Assembly (NCBI GenBank): GCA_031266855.1
Contig: JAISAF010000178.1
Span: 1 to 32,964 of the forward strand
Direction of reading: 5' to 3'
From: Spirochaetales bacterium
GTDB lineage: Bacteria; Spirochaetota; Spirochaetia; DTKZ01
Length of the DNA: 32,964 bases
Shown here: one piece after another, positions 6,136 to 14,800 of the stretch
How the letters are laid out: the number at the start of each line of letters is the position of its first letter
How positions within the stretch are numbered: position 1 is the first letter of the stretch
The notes under the pieces: model-generated
Databases searched by the model: none
What the model was told of the DNA's origin: nothing
What the model saw: the letters and a program-made list of their open reading frames with translations, nothing else
Made by a program: the position numbers and the translations under genes

Positions 6136-7558
6136 GGGGCTTTTTTTTGTGGAGGAAGCCGCGGCAATGACGGGCGCCAGGGTATACCGGGCTTCCGGCT
6201 TTACGGCAGGGGAAATTTCGTCTGTTTCCGTGGATTCGCGGAAGGTTCTTCCCGGCGGCCTGTTTGTTCCGCTGAAAGGGGAGAAGACCGATGGGCATTT
6301 GTATATCGCGGACGCTTTTTCCCGTGGCTGTAGTATTTCCCTGACGGACAGGGAGTACTGGGAATCGCATAAAACAGAGCTTGAGGCCGAGGCGCGGAAG
6401 TTCCGCTGCGCCTTTATTGTGGTGGATTCCGCTTTGACGGCTTTGCGGACTCTGGCTGCGCGCCATCTTGCGAAGTTCGGGGCTTTTCGTGTTGGTATTA
6501 CCGGCAGCAGCGGGAAGACAACGACTAAGGAGATCGCGGGCGCTATTCTGCGGCAGGCGGGGCCGGCGTTTATGAACGAGGGGAACCTGAACTCGGACAT
6601 CGGTTTGCCGCTTTCGGTTTTCGGGATGCGGGGCAGCCCTTATTTCGCTCTTTTCGAGATGGGCATGAACCGGGTGGGTGAAATGGATATTCTTGTGGAC
6701 ATTGTGCGGCCCCAGGCGGGGCTGATTACCAATATCGGCAGCGCTCATATCGGCATGCTTGGTTCCCGGCAGGCTATTGCGGTGGAAAAGAAAAAGCTGT
6801 TTCAGGCTCTTGCGCCCGGGCAGAGGGCGTATATGTACGAGGGCGAGAGTTTCGGGGCTTTCCTGACGGAGGGGATTCTTGCGGATCCCGCGTTTTATGG
6901 GGAGACATCCACGCCGGGCTTTCAGGGGGCTATGGATTTGGGGCTGGATGGTTTTACGCTTTTTCTTGATGGTGAAAAGCTGCGTTTCCCCCTTCCGGGG
7001 ATTTTTAACCTGCGTAACGCTTTGGGCGCGATTTCCCTGTGCGGGGGCCTGGGGGTTGGCGCGCGGGCGATACGGCAGGGGCTTGAGGCGGTGGCGCCTC
7101 TTTTTGGCCGCGGCGAGATAGTCCGCGGGGATGTTACGTTTGTCCGTGACTGTTATAACGCGAATCCTCAGTCCATGCGGAGCGCGATGGATTTTATTGA
7201 ATCCCTGGCCTGGGACGGGCGCAAGGTCGCGGTTCTGGGTTCTATGAAGGAGCTGGGCGCTTACTGCGTGGAGGAACATGGAAAGATCGGGAGGCGGGCC
7301 GCGGTTTGCGGGTTCGCGGCTGTTTTCCTTTTCGGCGAGGAGATGGAAGAGGCTTTCCGCGTTCTGGGCGAGGAGGGGTTTCGGGGAACTTCCGGCTGGT
7401 TTACGGATTTCGGGGAACTTTACCGGGCGGTGGAAGCCTTTCTTGTTTCCGGGGATATTGTGCTGGTAAAAGGTTCCCGCGGCATGGAGCTGGAACGGCT
7501 GCCGCAGGAGTTTTCCGGCAGGGGGAAGACTGGAAAAACGGGAGCGGTTCATGTTTAA
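6128..7558 (+). CDS. murF: UDP-N-acetylmuramoyl-tripeptide--D-alanyl-D-alanine ligase MurF (476 aa)
   Basis: MurF adds D-Ala-D-Ala to the UDP-MurNAc tripeptide in the cytoplasm, using ATP. Evidence is the N-terminal SVDSRKVLPGGLFVPLKG substrate domain, the ATP loop GITGSSGKTTTKE, the NEGNLNSDIGLP and FEMGMNRVGEMD motifs, TNIGSAHIG, FNLRNALGAI, and the C-terminal domain with DCYNANPQSM and VLVKGSRGMELE. I chose ATG 6128, which overlaps the ftsL stop and has GAGG (6118-6121) 6 bases upstream, over an in-frame GTG at 6116. Its end overlaps mraY by 8 bases. Confidence 0.97.
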   Translation: MSEGLFFVEEAAAMTGARVYRASGFTAGEISSVSVDSRKVLPGGLFVPLKGEKTDGHLYIADAFSRGCSISLTDREYWESHKTELEAEARKFRCAFIVVDSALTALRTLAARHLAKFGAFRVGITGSSGKTTTKEIAGAILRQAGPAFMNEGNLNSDIGLPLSVFGMRGSPYFALFEMGMNRVGEMDILVDIVRPQAGLITNIGSAHIGMLGSRQAIAVEKKKLFQALAPGQRAYMYEGESFGAFLTEGILADPAFYGETSTPGFQGAMDLGLDGFTLFLDGEKLRFPLPGIFNLRNALGAISLCGGLGVGARAIRQGLEAVAPLFGRGEIVRGDVTFVRDCYNANPQSMRSAMDFIESLAWDGRKVAVLGSMKELGAYCVEEHGKIGRRAAVCGFAAVFLFGEEMEEAFRVLGEEGFRGTSGWFTDFGELYRAVEAFLVSGDIVLVKGSRGMELERLPQEFSGRGKTGKTGAVHV

Positions 7559-8630
7559 GGAATTTCTTTTTCCGCTGGTAAAATATTTCGGGCCGTTTAA
7601 CATTTTCCAGTATATAACTTTCCGATCCGCTTACGCGGCGATAACCGCTCTTCTTTTTTCTTTTCTGCTGGGGCCCTGGGTCATCAGGCGGCTGCGGATT
7701 CTGAAAGCGGGGCAGGAGGTGCGGGAGGACGGGCCGAAAACCCATTTAACAAAGTCCGGGACGCCGACTATGGGCGGTGTTATGATGCTTTTTGCCATTG
7801 TTCTGTCTGTTCTTCTGTGGCAGGATTTGCGTACAACATATACCTGGATTATCCTGGTTGCTCTTCTTGGTTTCGGGGCGGTGGGTTTTCTGGACGATAT
7901 TCTGAAAATAACGCGGAAGAATTCCCAGGGGCTTCCCGCGTGGGGAAAGCTGCTGGGCCAGTTTGCCGTGGCCGGTTTTATTGCCGTTTTTCTGTATATC
8001 AGGAGGACTCCTTATACCACGCTTTTGTATCTGCCTATGCTCAAGGATGCTGTTCTGGATATGGGGCTTTTGTGGATACCCTTCGCGGTTCTCCTTCAGG
8101 TGGGGTTTTCCAACGCGGTCAACCTGACCGATGGTCTGGACGGGCTGGCGACGGGGCTGGTTATTATGGTTGGTATCGCTTTCGCGGCGCTGTGCTATTT
8201 GTCGGGCAGGGCCGACTATGCCGCGTACCTGCAAATTCCCAATTTGCCGGGCGCGGGAGAGCTTGCTGTTCTGTGTATGGCATACGTGGGGGCATGCGTT
8301 GGTTTCCTTTGGTATAACGCGCATCCGGCCGAGATTATGATGGGTGATATTGGCAGCCTGTCCCTGGGCGGGGTTTTGGGAGTATTGTCACTTCTTGTAA
8401 AAAAGGAGGCGCTTCTCATTATAATTGGGGGAGTGTTCGTCATGGAGGCCGCCTCGGTAATGATTCAGGTGACGTATTACAAATTGACGAAGAAGCGGGT
8501 GTTCCTGATGAGTCCGCTGCATCATCATTTTGAATTAAAGGGCTGGTCGGAAATAAAGGTGGTTGTTCGTTTTTGGATCCTTGGCGGTCTTTTTCTGATT
8601 GTGGGACTTTCCACGTTGAAGATACAATGA
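7551..8630 (+). CDS. mraY: phospho-N-acetylmuramoyl-pentapeptide-transferase MraY (359 aa)
   Basis: MraY is the integral membrane enzyme that transfers phospho-MurNAc-pentapeptide to undecaprenyl phosphate, making lipid I. Visible signatures are PTMGGVMML, the Asp-rich FLDDILK, the catalytic NLTDGLDGLATG, YNAHPAEIMMGDIGSL and the HHHFELKGW loop near the C terminus. Multiple hydrophobic segments fit the ten-helix fold, and length is standard. The start overlaps murF, with GGGAGCGG close upstream. Its last codons lie in a 14-bp tandem duplication shared with the start region of ftsW. Confidence 0.97.
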   Translation: MFKEFLFPLVKYFGPFNIFQYITFRSAYAAITALLFSFLLGPWVIRRLRILKAGQEVREDGPKTHLTKSGTPTMGGVMMLFAIVLSVLLWQDLRTTYTWIILVALLGFGAVGFLDDILKITRKNSQGLPAWGKLLGQFAVAGFIAVFLYIRRTPYTTLLYLPMLKDAVLDMGLLWIPFAVLLQVGFSNAVNLTDGLDGLATGLVIMVGIAFAALCYLSGRADYAAYLQIPNLPGAGELAVLCMAYVGACVGFLWYNAHPAEIMMGDIGSLSLGGVLGVLSLLVKKEALLIIIGGVFVMEAASVMIQVTYYKLTKKRVFLMSPLHHHFELKGWSEIKVVVRFWILGGLFLIVGLSTLKIQ

Positions 8631-8645
8631 TGAAGATATAATGAT
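8618..8645. repeat. 14-bp tandem duplication at the mraY-ftsW junction
   Basis: GAAGATACAATGAT (8618-8631) is followed immediately by GAAGATATAATGAT (8632-8645), with one mismatch. The first unit contains the mraY stop within ATGATG, the second contains the ftsW start within ATGATG. This suggests a slippage duplication that separated formerly overlapping genes. Confidence 0.85.
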
Positions 8646-9795
8646 GCATACGCGATTTATTCCCGAACGGACTCCCCGGAAGTCCGCCGACATTATTTTG
8701 ATTTGTCTCATTATCCTGCTCGCGGGCATGGGCCTGGGGATTCTTTTTTCCGCGTCCTATCACCGCGCTTCGGCGGTGTTTTCGAATCCCTATTATTTTA
8801 TCTACCGGCAGTGCCTATGGGCCGCCTGCGGGGCCGCCGGCGCCTGTGTGCTTTCCCGTGTTCCCCTGTCGTTTCTGAATACGATGACGCCCGCGTTTGT
8901 CGTTCTGTCGTTTGTGCTGATGCTCCTGTGCTTTGTCCCCGGCCTCGCGCCGCAGATTATGGGCGCCCGCAGGTGGATTGTTCTTTTTGGGTATTCTCTG
9001 CAACCCTCGGAGTTTGCCAAGCTTGCCCTTGTTTTGTATTTGGCTCGTATGCTGTACAGAAAGCAGGAACGGCTGGGGGATTTTGTGAATACCTTTCTTC
9101 CCCTTGTGTGCGTCGTGGGAGGCTTGAGTGTACTGACTTTCGCGCAGAATGATTTTTCTACGGCGGTTTTTCTGCTGTTTCTGGGTCTGTGTCTTTTTTT
9201 TATTGCGAATGTCAAACTCCTTTATGTGGGCGGGCTGGCTCTGGCCGCGGCCGCCGGCGGGGTGGGGCTTCTTATGACAAAAAGCCACCGCCTGCAACGC
9301 ATCATGAGTTTTTTACATCCGGGGCAGGATCCGTCGGGCGCGGATTACCAGATTCTGGCCGCGAAGGCCGCCCTACAGAAAGGGGGGCTGTGGGGGACGG
9401 GGATTGGTCAGGGAACCAGAAAACTCGGCGGCCTGCCGGAAGCTCATTCGGATTTTATTTTCGCCGTTCTTGCGGAAGAGGTCGGTTTTCTAGGCGTCGC
9501 CGCGGTGCTGGCGCTGTTTATTCTTTTCGCATACAAGGGCTATACGATTGCGCGCGGATGCGGTGAAAACCGCTATGGTTTTTATCTGGCTTTCGGGATT
9601 ACTACCTGTATTTTTGCCCAGGCTCTGATGAATATGGCGGTTGTGGCGGATCTTGTCCCCGCTACGGGTATTACCCTGCCGTTTTTCTCTTCTGGCGGGT
9701 CTTCGCTTTTTGTAACCTTCCTCCTGTGCGGTATTCTTGTTAATCTGTCCCGCACGGGGGGAACGATGGAAGGAGCCGAAAAATGGCGGACATAA
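8641..9795 (+). CDS. ftsW: SEDS peptidoglycan glycosyltransferase FtsW (384 aa)
   Basis: FtsW polymerises lipid II at the septum. SEDS-family signatures are present: GARRWIVLFGYSLQPSEFAK, AQNDFSTAVF, PEAHSDFIFAVLAEEVGFLG and the C-terminal LPFFSSGGSSL. About ten hydrophobic segments are visible and length is usual. RodA and SpoVE have the same motifs; location between mraY and ftsQ decides for FtsW. The start is ATG 8641 or the next codon at 8644, with only a weak GAAG upstream. No class B PBP (ftsI) gene, its usual partner, is in the window. It overlaps ftsQ by 13 bases. Confidence 0.92.
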   Translation: MMHTRFIPERTPRKSADIILICLIILLAGMGLGILFSASYHRASAVFSNPYYFIYRQCLWAACGAAGACVLSRVPLSFLNTMTPAFVVLSFVLMLLCFVPGLAPQIMGARRWIVLFGYSLQPSEFAKLALVLYLARMLYRKQERLGDFVNTFLPLVCVVGGLSVLTFAQNDFSTAVFLLFLGLCLFFIANVKLLYVGGLALAAAAGGVGLLMTKSHRLQRIMSFLHPGQDPSGADYQILAAKAALQKGGLWGTGIGQGTRKLGGLPEAHSDFIFAVLAEEVGFLGVAAVLALFILFAYKGYTIARGCGENRYGFYLAFGITTCIFAQALMNMAVVADLVPATGITLPFFSSGGSSLFVTFLLCGILVNLSRTGGTMEGAEKWRT

Positions 9796-10589
9796 TCACG
9801 GAAGGGCGTTTTGCCGCAGAACGGCGCAAAACGCGGCGCGGCCGCGGTATATTTATTGTGTTTGGCATTGTGATTACTTTCCTTTTATGCGAAGGGATTT
9901 TCTATTTCGCGCTTGCGCCGAATATGCGCATTGAGAACATTATTATCGACAATGACCCTCCCCTGAAAAGAGAGGAGCTTTTGTCCGCGGCGGGTCTTCA
10001 CGGTCAGCACTACTATTTCAGGCTTGATGTGGAAACGGTCAAATCCCGCCTTGAAGCCCTGCCTTCGGTGAAGAGCGCCTGGGTGCGGAAGGTCTTTCCC
10101 GCTTCCCTGCGCATTGTGGCGCGCAGCCGCCAGCCGGTGGCTATCGCGCTTGCCGAAAGCCCTTCGGGGACAATTCCCCTGGCCTTTGATGAGGACGGGG
10201 TGGTCTTTCTTTCGGGGAGAGAGGTTCCTGAAACCAGTCTTCCCGTACTTTCGGGAATCCGTTTTGAGGATTTCCGCGCCGGGGTACGGCTGCCGGAAAT
10301 GCTGAAACCCTTTCTGGTATGCCTTATGGAACTGGAAAAATCTTCGCCGGTTCTCCTTTCGGCGTTTTCGGAAATGAAAATTGTGCGCAAGGGAAGCGGG
10401 CAGTTTGAGTTTGTTCTGTATCCCCTGTACCATCACGTGCCGGTGCGGATGGAGGGGGAACTGGATGCGCAGCGTTGCAGGATGGTTTTAATTGTTTTGG
10501 ACGCCCTGGACAGGGAAGGACTGCTGGGCAGGGTTGAGGAAATTGATTTCAGAACGGAAGACATAATTTACCGGTTTAAGGAGGGGTAA
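9783..10589 (+). CDS. ftsQ: cell division protein FtsQ / DivIB (268 aa)
   Basis: The ATG at 9783 has AAGGAG (9770-9775) 7 bases upstream. The layout is typical: a basic cytoplasmic N terminus (RRKTRRGRG), one membrane helix (about residues 23-45), then a POTRA-like domain. The latter starts IENIIIDNDPPLKREELLSA and includes ALPSVKSAWVRKVFPASLRI, a hallmark of FtsQ and DivIB. A beta domain follows to the end. It would scaffold FtsL and partners at the septum. Identification rests on architecture, the VKSAWVRKVFP motif and position before ftsA. Confidence 0.88.
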   Translation: MADIITEGRFAAERRKTRRGRGIFIVFGIVITFLLCEGIFYFALAPNMRIENIIIDNDPPLKREELLSAAGLHGQHYYFRLDVETVKSRLEALPSVKSAWVRKVFPASLRIVARSRQPVAIALAESPSGTIPLAFDEDGVVFLSGREVPETSLPVLSGIRFEDFRAGVRLPEMLKPFLVCLMELEKSSPVLLSAFSEMKIVRKGSGQFEFVLYPLYHHVPVRMEGELDAQRCRMVLIVLDALDREGLLGRVEEIDFRTEDIIYRFKEG

Positions 10590-10590
10590 A

Positions 10591-11832
10591 TTGCCCTCGG
10601 ATATTGTAATTACGGGATTGGACATAGGGACCTCGCGCGTGTGCGCCGTTATTGGGGAGTTTGACGATTCGGGGCAGCTCATCATAACCGGCGTCGGGGC
10701 GGCCCCGTCTTCCGGTCTGCGTAAGGGCGGGGTTGTCAATATTGAGTCCACCCTGAAACCCATTTCCAGCGCCATTGAGGCCGCGCAGTTTATGTCGGGC
10801 AGGGAAATTTCCTCTGTTTTTACCAGCATTTCGGGTACTCATATTGAAGGTACAAACTCGCGGGGTGTGGTGGCTGTTACCGGCAAGGAAAAAGAGATAA
10901 CGCGGGATGATATTGAACGGGTTATCGGGGCCGCCCGCGCCATGCCGATTCCCATGGACAGGGACATTATTCATGTTATTCCCCAGGAATTTATTGTCGA
11001 CGGGCAGGGGGGGATACGGGATCCCCTGGCCATGATCGGCGTGCGCCTTGAAGCCGAAATACATCTGATTACAGGTTCGGTAACTTCGGCCCAGAATCTG
11101 GTGAAATGCGTAAACCGCGCGGGGCTTAAGGTCGAGTATATCGTTCTGGAAGCCCTGGCAGCGGCAAAGGCGGTTTTATCAAAGGAAGAAAAAGAGCTGG
11201 GATCCTTACTCATCGATTTGGGGGGCGGGACTACGGATATCCTGGTCTATATGGACGGTTCGCCCTATTACACCAGCGTAGTGCCCCTGGGCGGGGATCA
11301 GGTTACAGCGGATATTTCCATTATGCTGAAAACCCCGGCGGCTTCGGCGGAGAAAATAAAACGGGAGGAAGGCTGCTGCTACCCGGCCCTCGTGGAAGAG
11401 GGGCAGGAAATTATCATTCCCGGGCTGGGCGGCAGGCCGCCCCTGGCCCTGCCGAGGGAGCATTTGTGCGCGATTATCCAGCCGCGCGTTGCCGAGATTC
11501 TTACCATGGTGCGCAGCAGGATCGAATCGAAGGGTTACGCGGGAAAACTGGCGGGCGGGGTTGTCCTGACCGGCGGCGGGGCGCTTTTGCCCGGCGTTGT
11601 GGAAATGGCCCAGGATATTTTCGGATCCGCCGCGCGGATCGGCGTTCCCACGCGCCAGGGCGGGCTGACGGCGGAGTTTCAATCGCCGGATTACGCGGCC
11701 GCGGTAGGGCTTGTGATGTTTGGCGCCGAATATCTGAATCCCGAAGGGCAGGAGAATCCCGGAGGGGAGCGGCCGCCGGAAGGAGGAATTTTTCCATCGC
11801 TCAAGCGGTGGCTGAAAAATTTTCTGGAATAA
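10591..11832 (+). CDS. ftsA: cell division protein FtsA (413 aa)
   Basis: FtsA is the actin-like ATPase that tethers FtsZ to the membrane. The start is TTG at 10591, one base after the ftsQ stop, following a strong AAGGAGGGG. Motifs are LDIGTSRVCAVIG (phosphate 1, about residue 10), the FtsA-specific 1C domain, LLIDLGGGTTDI (phosphate 2, about 206-217) and LTGGGALLPG (adenosine, about 323). After a Pro/Glu/Gly-rich linker it ends in an amphipathic helix (FPSLKRWLKNFLE), the membrane-targeting sequence. Confidence 0.97.
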   Translation: MPSDIVITGLDIGTSRVCAVIGEFDDSGQLIITGVGAAPSSGLRKGGVVNIESTLKPISSAIEAAQFMSGREISSVFTSISGTHIEGTNSRGVVAVTGKEKEITRDDIERVIGAARAMPIPMDRDIIHVIPQEFIVDGQGGIRDPLAMIGVRLEAEIHLITGSVTSAQNLVKCVNRAGLKVEYIVLEALAAAKAVLSKEEKELGSLLIDLGGGTTDILVYMDGSPYYTSVVPLGGDQVTADISIMLKTPAASAEKIKREEGCCYPALVEEGQEIIIPGLGGRPPLALPREHLCAIIQPRVAEILTMVRSRIESKGYAGKLAGGVVLTGGGALLPGVVEMAQDIFGSAARIGVPTRQGGLTAEFQSPDYAAAVGLVMFGAEYLNPEGQENPGGERPPEGGIFPSLKRWLKNFLE

Positions 11833-11889
11833 GTACCACATGGCAGTAAATACAGTTGTCCGGCCTTTTCAGTTTCCGGGCAATTGAAG

Positions 11890-11917
11890 GAACCGTACTG
11901 AAAGAACCGAACTGAAG
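11890..11917. repeat. 14-bp direct repeat upstream of ftsZ
   Basis: GAACCGTACTGAAA (11890-11903) and GAACCGAACTGAAG (11904-11917) match at 12 of 14 positions, in the 138-bp ftsA-ftsZ gap. They may be a regulator site or a slippage duplication. A TATAAA at 11930-11935 is a possible -10 box for ftsZ but has no good -35 at proper spacing. Confidence 0.5.
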
Positions 11918-11970
11918 AAACTGTTTCGATATAAAAATACAGGCTGTTTGAAGTCAGGGGGGAGGGGTAT

Positions 11971-13167
11971 ATGACTTTTAAGATTATCGACGAGATTGAT
12001 ACAGGAACAAGCCCAACACTTATCAAGGTAATAGGTGTTGGCGGCGGCGGCGGCAACGCGGTTGACAGGATGATCGCGGCAGGTTTGAAAGGCGTGCAGT
12101 TTATCGCCGTCAACACAGATTTGCAGGACTTGCAAAAATCCGGCGCGAACGAGCGCATACAGTTGGGCGCGAAGCTCACCGGGGGCCTCGGCGCCGGGGG
12201 TATTCCCGAAGTAGGGGAGAACGCCGCCCTTGAAGACAAGGCGCAGATTCAGGAGTTCATCAAAGGCGCCGATATGGTTTTCATTACCGCGGGTATGGGC
12301 GGCGGTACAGGCACAGGAGCCGCCCCCATTATCGCGCGAACAGCCAAGGAACTAGGCATTCTAACCGTCGCGGTTGTAACAAAGCCTTTTACTTTTGAAG
12401 GAAAGAAAAGGATGAAATTCGCCGAGGACGGCATCGCGAAACTCCGCGAAGGAGTGGACACCCTTATCACCATACCAAACCAGCATATCTTTAAGGTCGT
12501 TGATCCCAAAATTCCCATACGCGAGGCATTTCTCGTGGCGAATGATGTTCTGTGCCAGGGCGTACAGGGCATATCCGACATTATAACGCGCACCGGCGAC
12601 ATCAGTATCGATTTTGCCGACGTAAAGACCGTTATGCGCGAACAGGGCGACGCCCTTATGGGCATTGGAGTGGGACACGGCGAGAACCGCGCCTGCGACG
12701 CCGCCTCAAACGCCATTACCAACCAGCTTCTGGAGTTCGCCAGTATTGAAGGCGCAAAGGGCCTTCTGGTGAATGTTGTAGGCGGAAACGATTTTTCCCT
12801 CAATGACTATCAGGAAATCATGAACATCATCACCAAACACACTTCGGAAGACGCTACGATTATTTCCGGGTATTTCATGGATGAAAGCCTTGACGATGAA
12901 ATCCGGGTTACTGTTATCGCCACCGGCGCTCAGAAAGGCGGGGACGACCCGTGCGCAGACACCCCCAGTCCCGTAAGCCAGCCGCAGACCGCCTCGGCGG
13001 ACGAATATATTCCCCTCCATGTCTGGGAGAAAAAAATGGGAAACAGGCGGGCCTGCCGCACCGGGGAAATCTATACAGGCTCGGACCTTTTCGCCGCGGG
13101 CGATCTGGACATTCCCGCAATCCGCCGGATAGGACAGAATCTGCCAGGAACCCAGATGGAAAAATAA
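11971..13167 (+). CDS. ftsZ: cell division protein FtsZ (398 aa)
   Basis: FtsZ is the tubulin-like GTPase that forms the division ring. Motifs are IGVGGGGGNAVDRM (about residues 21-34), AVNTDLQDL, GLGAGGIPEVGENAALED and the tubulin signature GMGGGTGTGAAP (about 108-119). The T7-loop region is IDFADVKTVM. The linker is fairly short, and the conserved tail peptide DIPAIRRI (about 380-387), which binds FtsA and others, is followed by 11 extra residues. GGGGGAGGGG precedes the start. Compared with mraZ-ftsA, the + strand becomes more C- and A-rich. Confidence 0.98.
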   Translation: MTFKIIDEIDTGTSPTLIKVIGVGGGGGNAVDRMIAAGLKGVQFIAVNTDLQDLQKSGANERIQLGAKLTGGLGAGGIPEVGENAALEDKAQIQEFIKGADMVFITAGMGGGTGTGAAPIIARTAKELGILTVAVVTKPFTFEGKKRMKFAEDGIAKLREGVDTLITIPNQHIFKVVDPKIPIREAFLVANDVLCQGVQGISDIITRTGDISIDFADVKTVMREQGDALMGIGVGHGENRACDAASNAITNQLLEFASIEGAKGLLVNVVGGNDFSLNDYQEIMNIITKHTSEDATIISGYFMDESLDDEIRVTVIATGAQKGGDDPCADTPSPVSQPQTASADEYIPLHVWEKKMGNRRACRTGEIYTGSDLFAAGDLDIPAIRRIGQNLPGTQMEK

Positions 13168-13184
13168 GGCGGTAAACAAAGAAA

Positions 13185-14108
13185 GTGGAACGCGCTTCTT
13201 ACCTCACAGCGTATGAAGAATATCTGGTGGCTGAAAAAAATCTCGCGCCCCTGTCCGTGGAAACATATCTGCGCGAACTGGGACGGTATTTGGATTTTTT
13301 GAAAACCAGAGGCCTGCCTCCTGAAAAAGTAGACGCGCGGCTAGTTTCTGCGTATCTTGAATCAAGAAGAGATAAAAGTGGCATTTCCGCCCGCTCTTCG
13401 GCAAAGGCCCAAAGTACCCTGCGGGGTTTTTACAGGTTTCTGGTACGGGAAGGCAAATGTATGGGCAATCCCGCGGCGGGACTGAAAATGCCGAAAATAC
13501 GCCGGTCTGTTCCGGAAGTCTTTTCGGAAAAGGACATCAACGATATCCTTGACGCCGTGAATGTGACGACTCCCGGAGGGCTTCGTGACCGCTGTCTCTT
13601 CGAAGTTATCTATTCTTCGGGGCTGCGGATTTCCGAAGCGGCCGGTCTTACCCTTGACCGTGTACACCTGAAAGAGGGTATTCTGAGGGTAGCCGGGAAA
13701 GGCCGCAAGGAACGGCTGGTTCCCGTGGGCGGGGAGGCGGACACGTGGATTCGCCGCTACCTGGGGCAGGCGCGCCCTGTCCTGGCGGCAAAGCGGTCTT
13801 CCCGGCTGAAATCCGCGCCGGAGGTTTTTCTGAATTACCGGGGAAACCCTCTGGGCCGGAAAGGAATATGGAAGCGTTTCAAGGAAATTCTTCTGAAGGC
13901 GAACGCTCACGGCAAGGTTCACGGCCTTCGGCATTCCTTTGCGACGCATCTCTTACAAGGCGGAGCGAACCTGCGTGCGGTGCAGGCTCTTCTGGGCCAT
14001 GCGGACATTTCGACGACCCAGATTTATACTCACGTAAACCAGGAAAGCCTGGAAAACGCTCACCGCAGTTATCACCCGCGGGGAATTCCGCGGCAGGAAA
14101 AAAAATGA
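13185..14108 (+). CDS. xerD: tyrosine recombinase XerD (307 aa)
   Basis: Xer recombinases resolve chromosome dimers at dif. The N-terminal SAM-like domain (about 1-100) is followed by the catalytic domain. Its residues are Arg in SSGLRISEA, Lys in GKGRKERLVPVG, His and Arg in HGLRHSFATHLL, His in LLGHADISTTQ and the Tyr nucleophile in IYTHV. The ending (THV...H.SYHPRG) resembles XerD, and the second copy at 18716 resembles XerC, so I assign them that way. The start is GTG 13185, 17 bases after ftsZ, so it probably belongs to the division operon. The hairpin island begins about 50 bases past its stop. Confidence 0.88.
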   Translation: MERASYLTAYEEYLVAEKNLAPLSVETYLRELGRYLDFLKTRGLPPEKVDARLVSAYLESRRDKSGISARSSAKAQSTLRGFYRFLVREGKCMGNPAAGLKMPKIRRSVPEVFSEKDINDILDAVNVTTPGGLRDRCLFEVIYSSGLRISEAAGLTLDRVHLKEGILRVAGKGRKERLVPVGGEADTWIRRYLGQARPVLAAKRSSRLKSAPEVFLNYRGNPLGRKGIWKRFKEILLKANAHGKVHGLRHSFATHLLQGGANLRAVQALLGHADISTTQIYTHVNQESLENAHRSYHPRGIPRQEKK

Positions 14109-14800
14109 AGGCGGATTATGGTATGTCCAGGGCGGCGGTATTTGATTCAACAGGGCCGGTTCAAAAACCTCTAGGTAATTCGGAATTTGGGCGCATTCCA
14201 CAGGGCACGGTGAGTGCCCACTATAATAAGTTTCCTATTGGAAACACCCCCGAATGGGGGATGATTCCGGGGGCGCGTGAGCGCCCGCTACAATCCTATA
14301 CCTATCGGAAAGCGACCGTCTTCGGGCGCATTTTTGGCGCACAGCGCCAAAAACCGGGCTTTCCGGGACTCCGCTACCGCTGCGGCCCCGGCGCTGTGCG
14401 CCGTGGCTGCTTCGCATCCCTCCAATCCCTTGCGCGGCGGCAGCCCGGAACCAGCTCCCTGAATTGCCGCTGGCAATTCAGGGAGCGCATAATTGCCAGC
14501 GGCAAGTATGCGCCCGCGAAATTGCCAGCAATTTCGCGGGCTGTTATGCGCACTAGGGCTGGTTGCGGAATTGCGTACGCAATTCCGCAACCAGTTATGC
14601 GCAATGGAGGCGGGCGGGTGGCAAAATCGCGAAGCGATTTTGCGCTGCCGCTGCGCGCGCGCAATGAGGCTGGTTGCGAATTTGCATTCGCAAATTCGCC
14701 CGCTGGGCGGCGCAAGGGATTGCAGCGGAAAGCCCGCAGGATTTGCAGCGGCAAATCCGAGGACTTGGAGCGGAAAGCCCGGTTTTTTGCGGAGCAAAAA
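14109..14800. other. 692-bp gap filled by the hairpin island
   Basis: The gap contains no independent gene. It is nearly all hairpin-mosaic repeat (from 14159). Several frames are open across it on both strands because the repeats are poor in stop codons. One + frame runs open from inside xerD into the TPR lipoprotein gene, but it has no conserved domain in this stretch. A perfect TATAAT at 14222-14227 has no matching -35. Confidence 0.75.

Noticed and set aside
6038..7603. Long open frame on the minus strand (521 codons) antisense to murF
   Set aside because: It mirrors the third-position bias of murF, has no recognisable domain and no ribosome binding site; murF on the + strand is certain.
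14222..14227. TATAAT as promoter for the TPR lipoprotein gene
   Set aside because: No acceptable -35 at 15-19 bases, and it is nearly 580 bases from the start; may be chance within the repeat.
13745..14800. Upstream extension of the TPR lipoprotein frame through the hairpin island into xerD
   Set aside because: It would bury the lipoprotein signal deep inside a protein; the frame is open only because the repeats lack stops.
14159..14800. CRISPR array
   Set aside because: The hairpins are not a constant direct repeat with regular spacers, and no cas genes are near.
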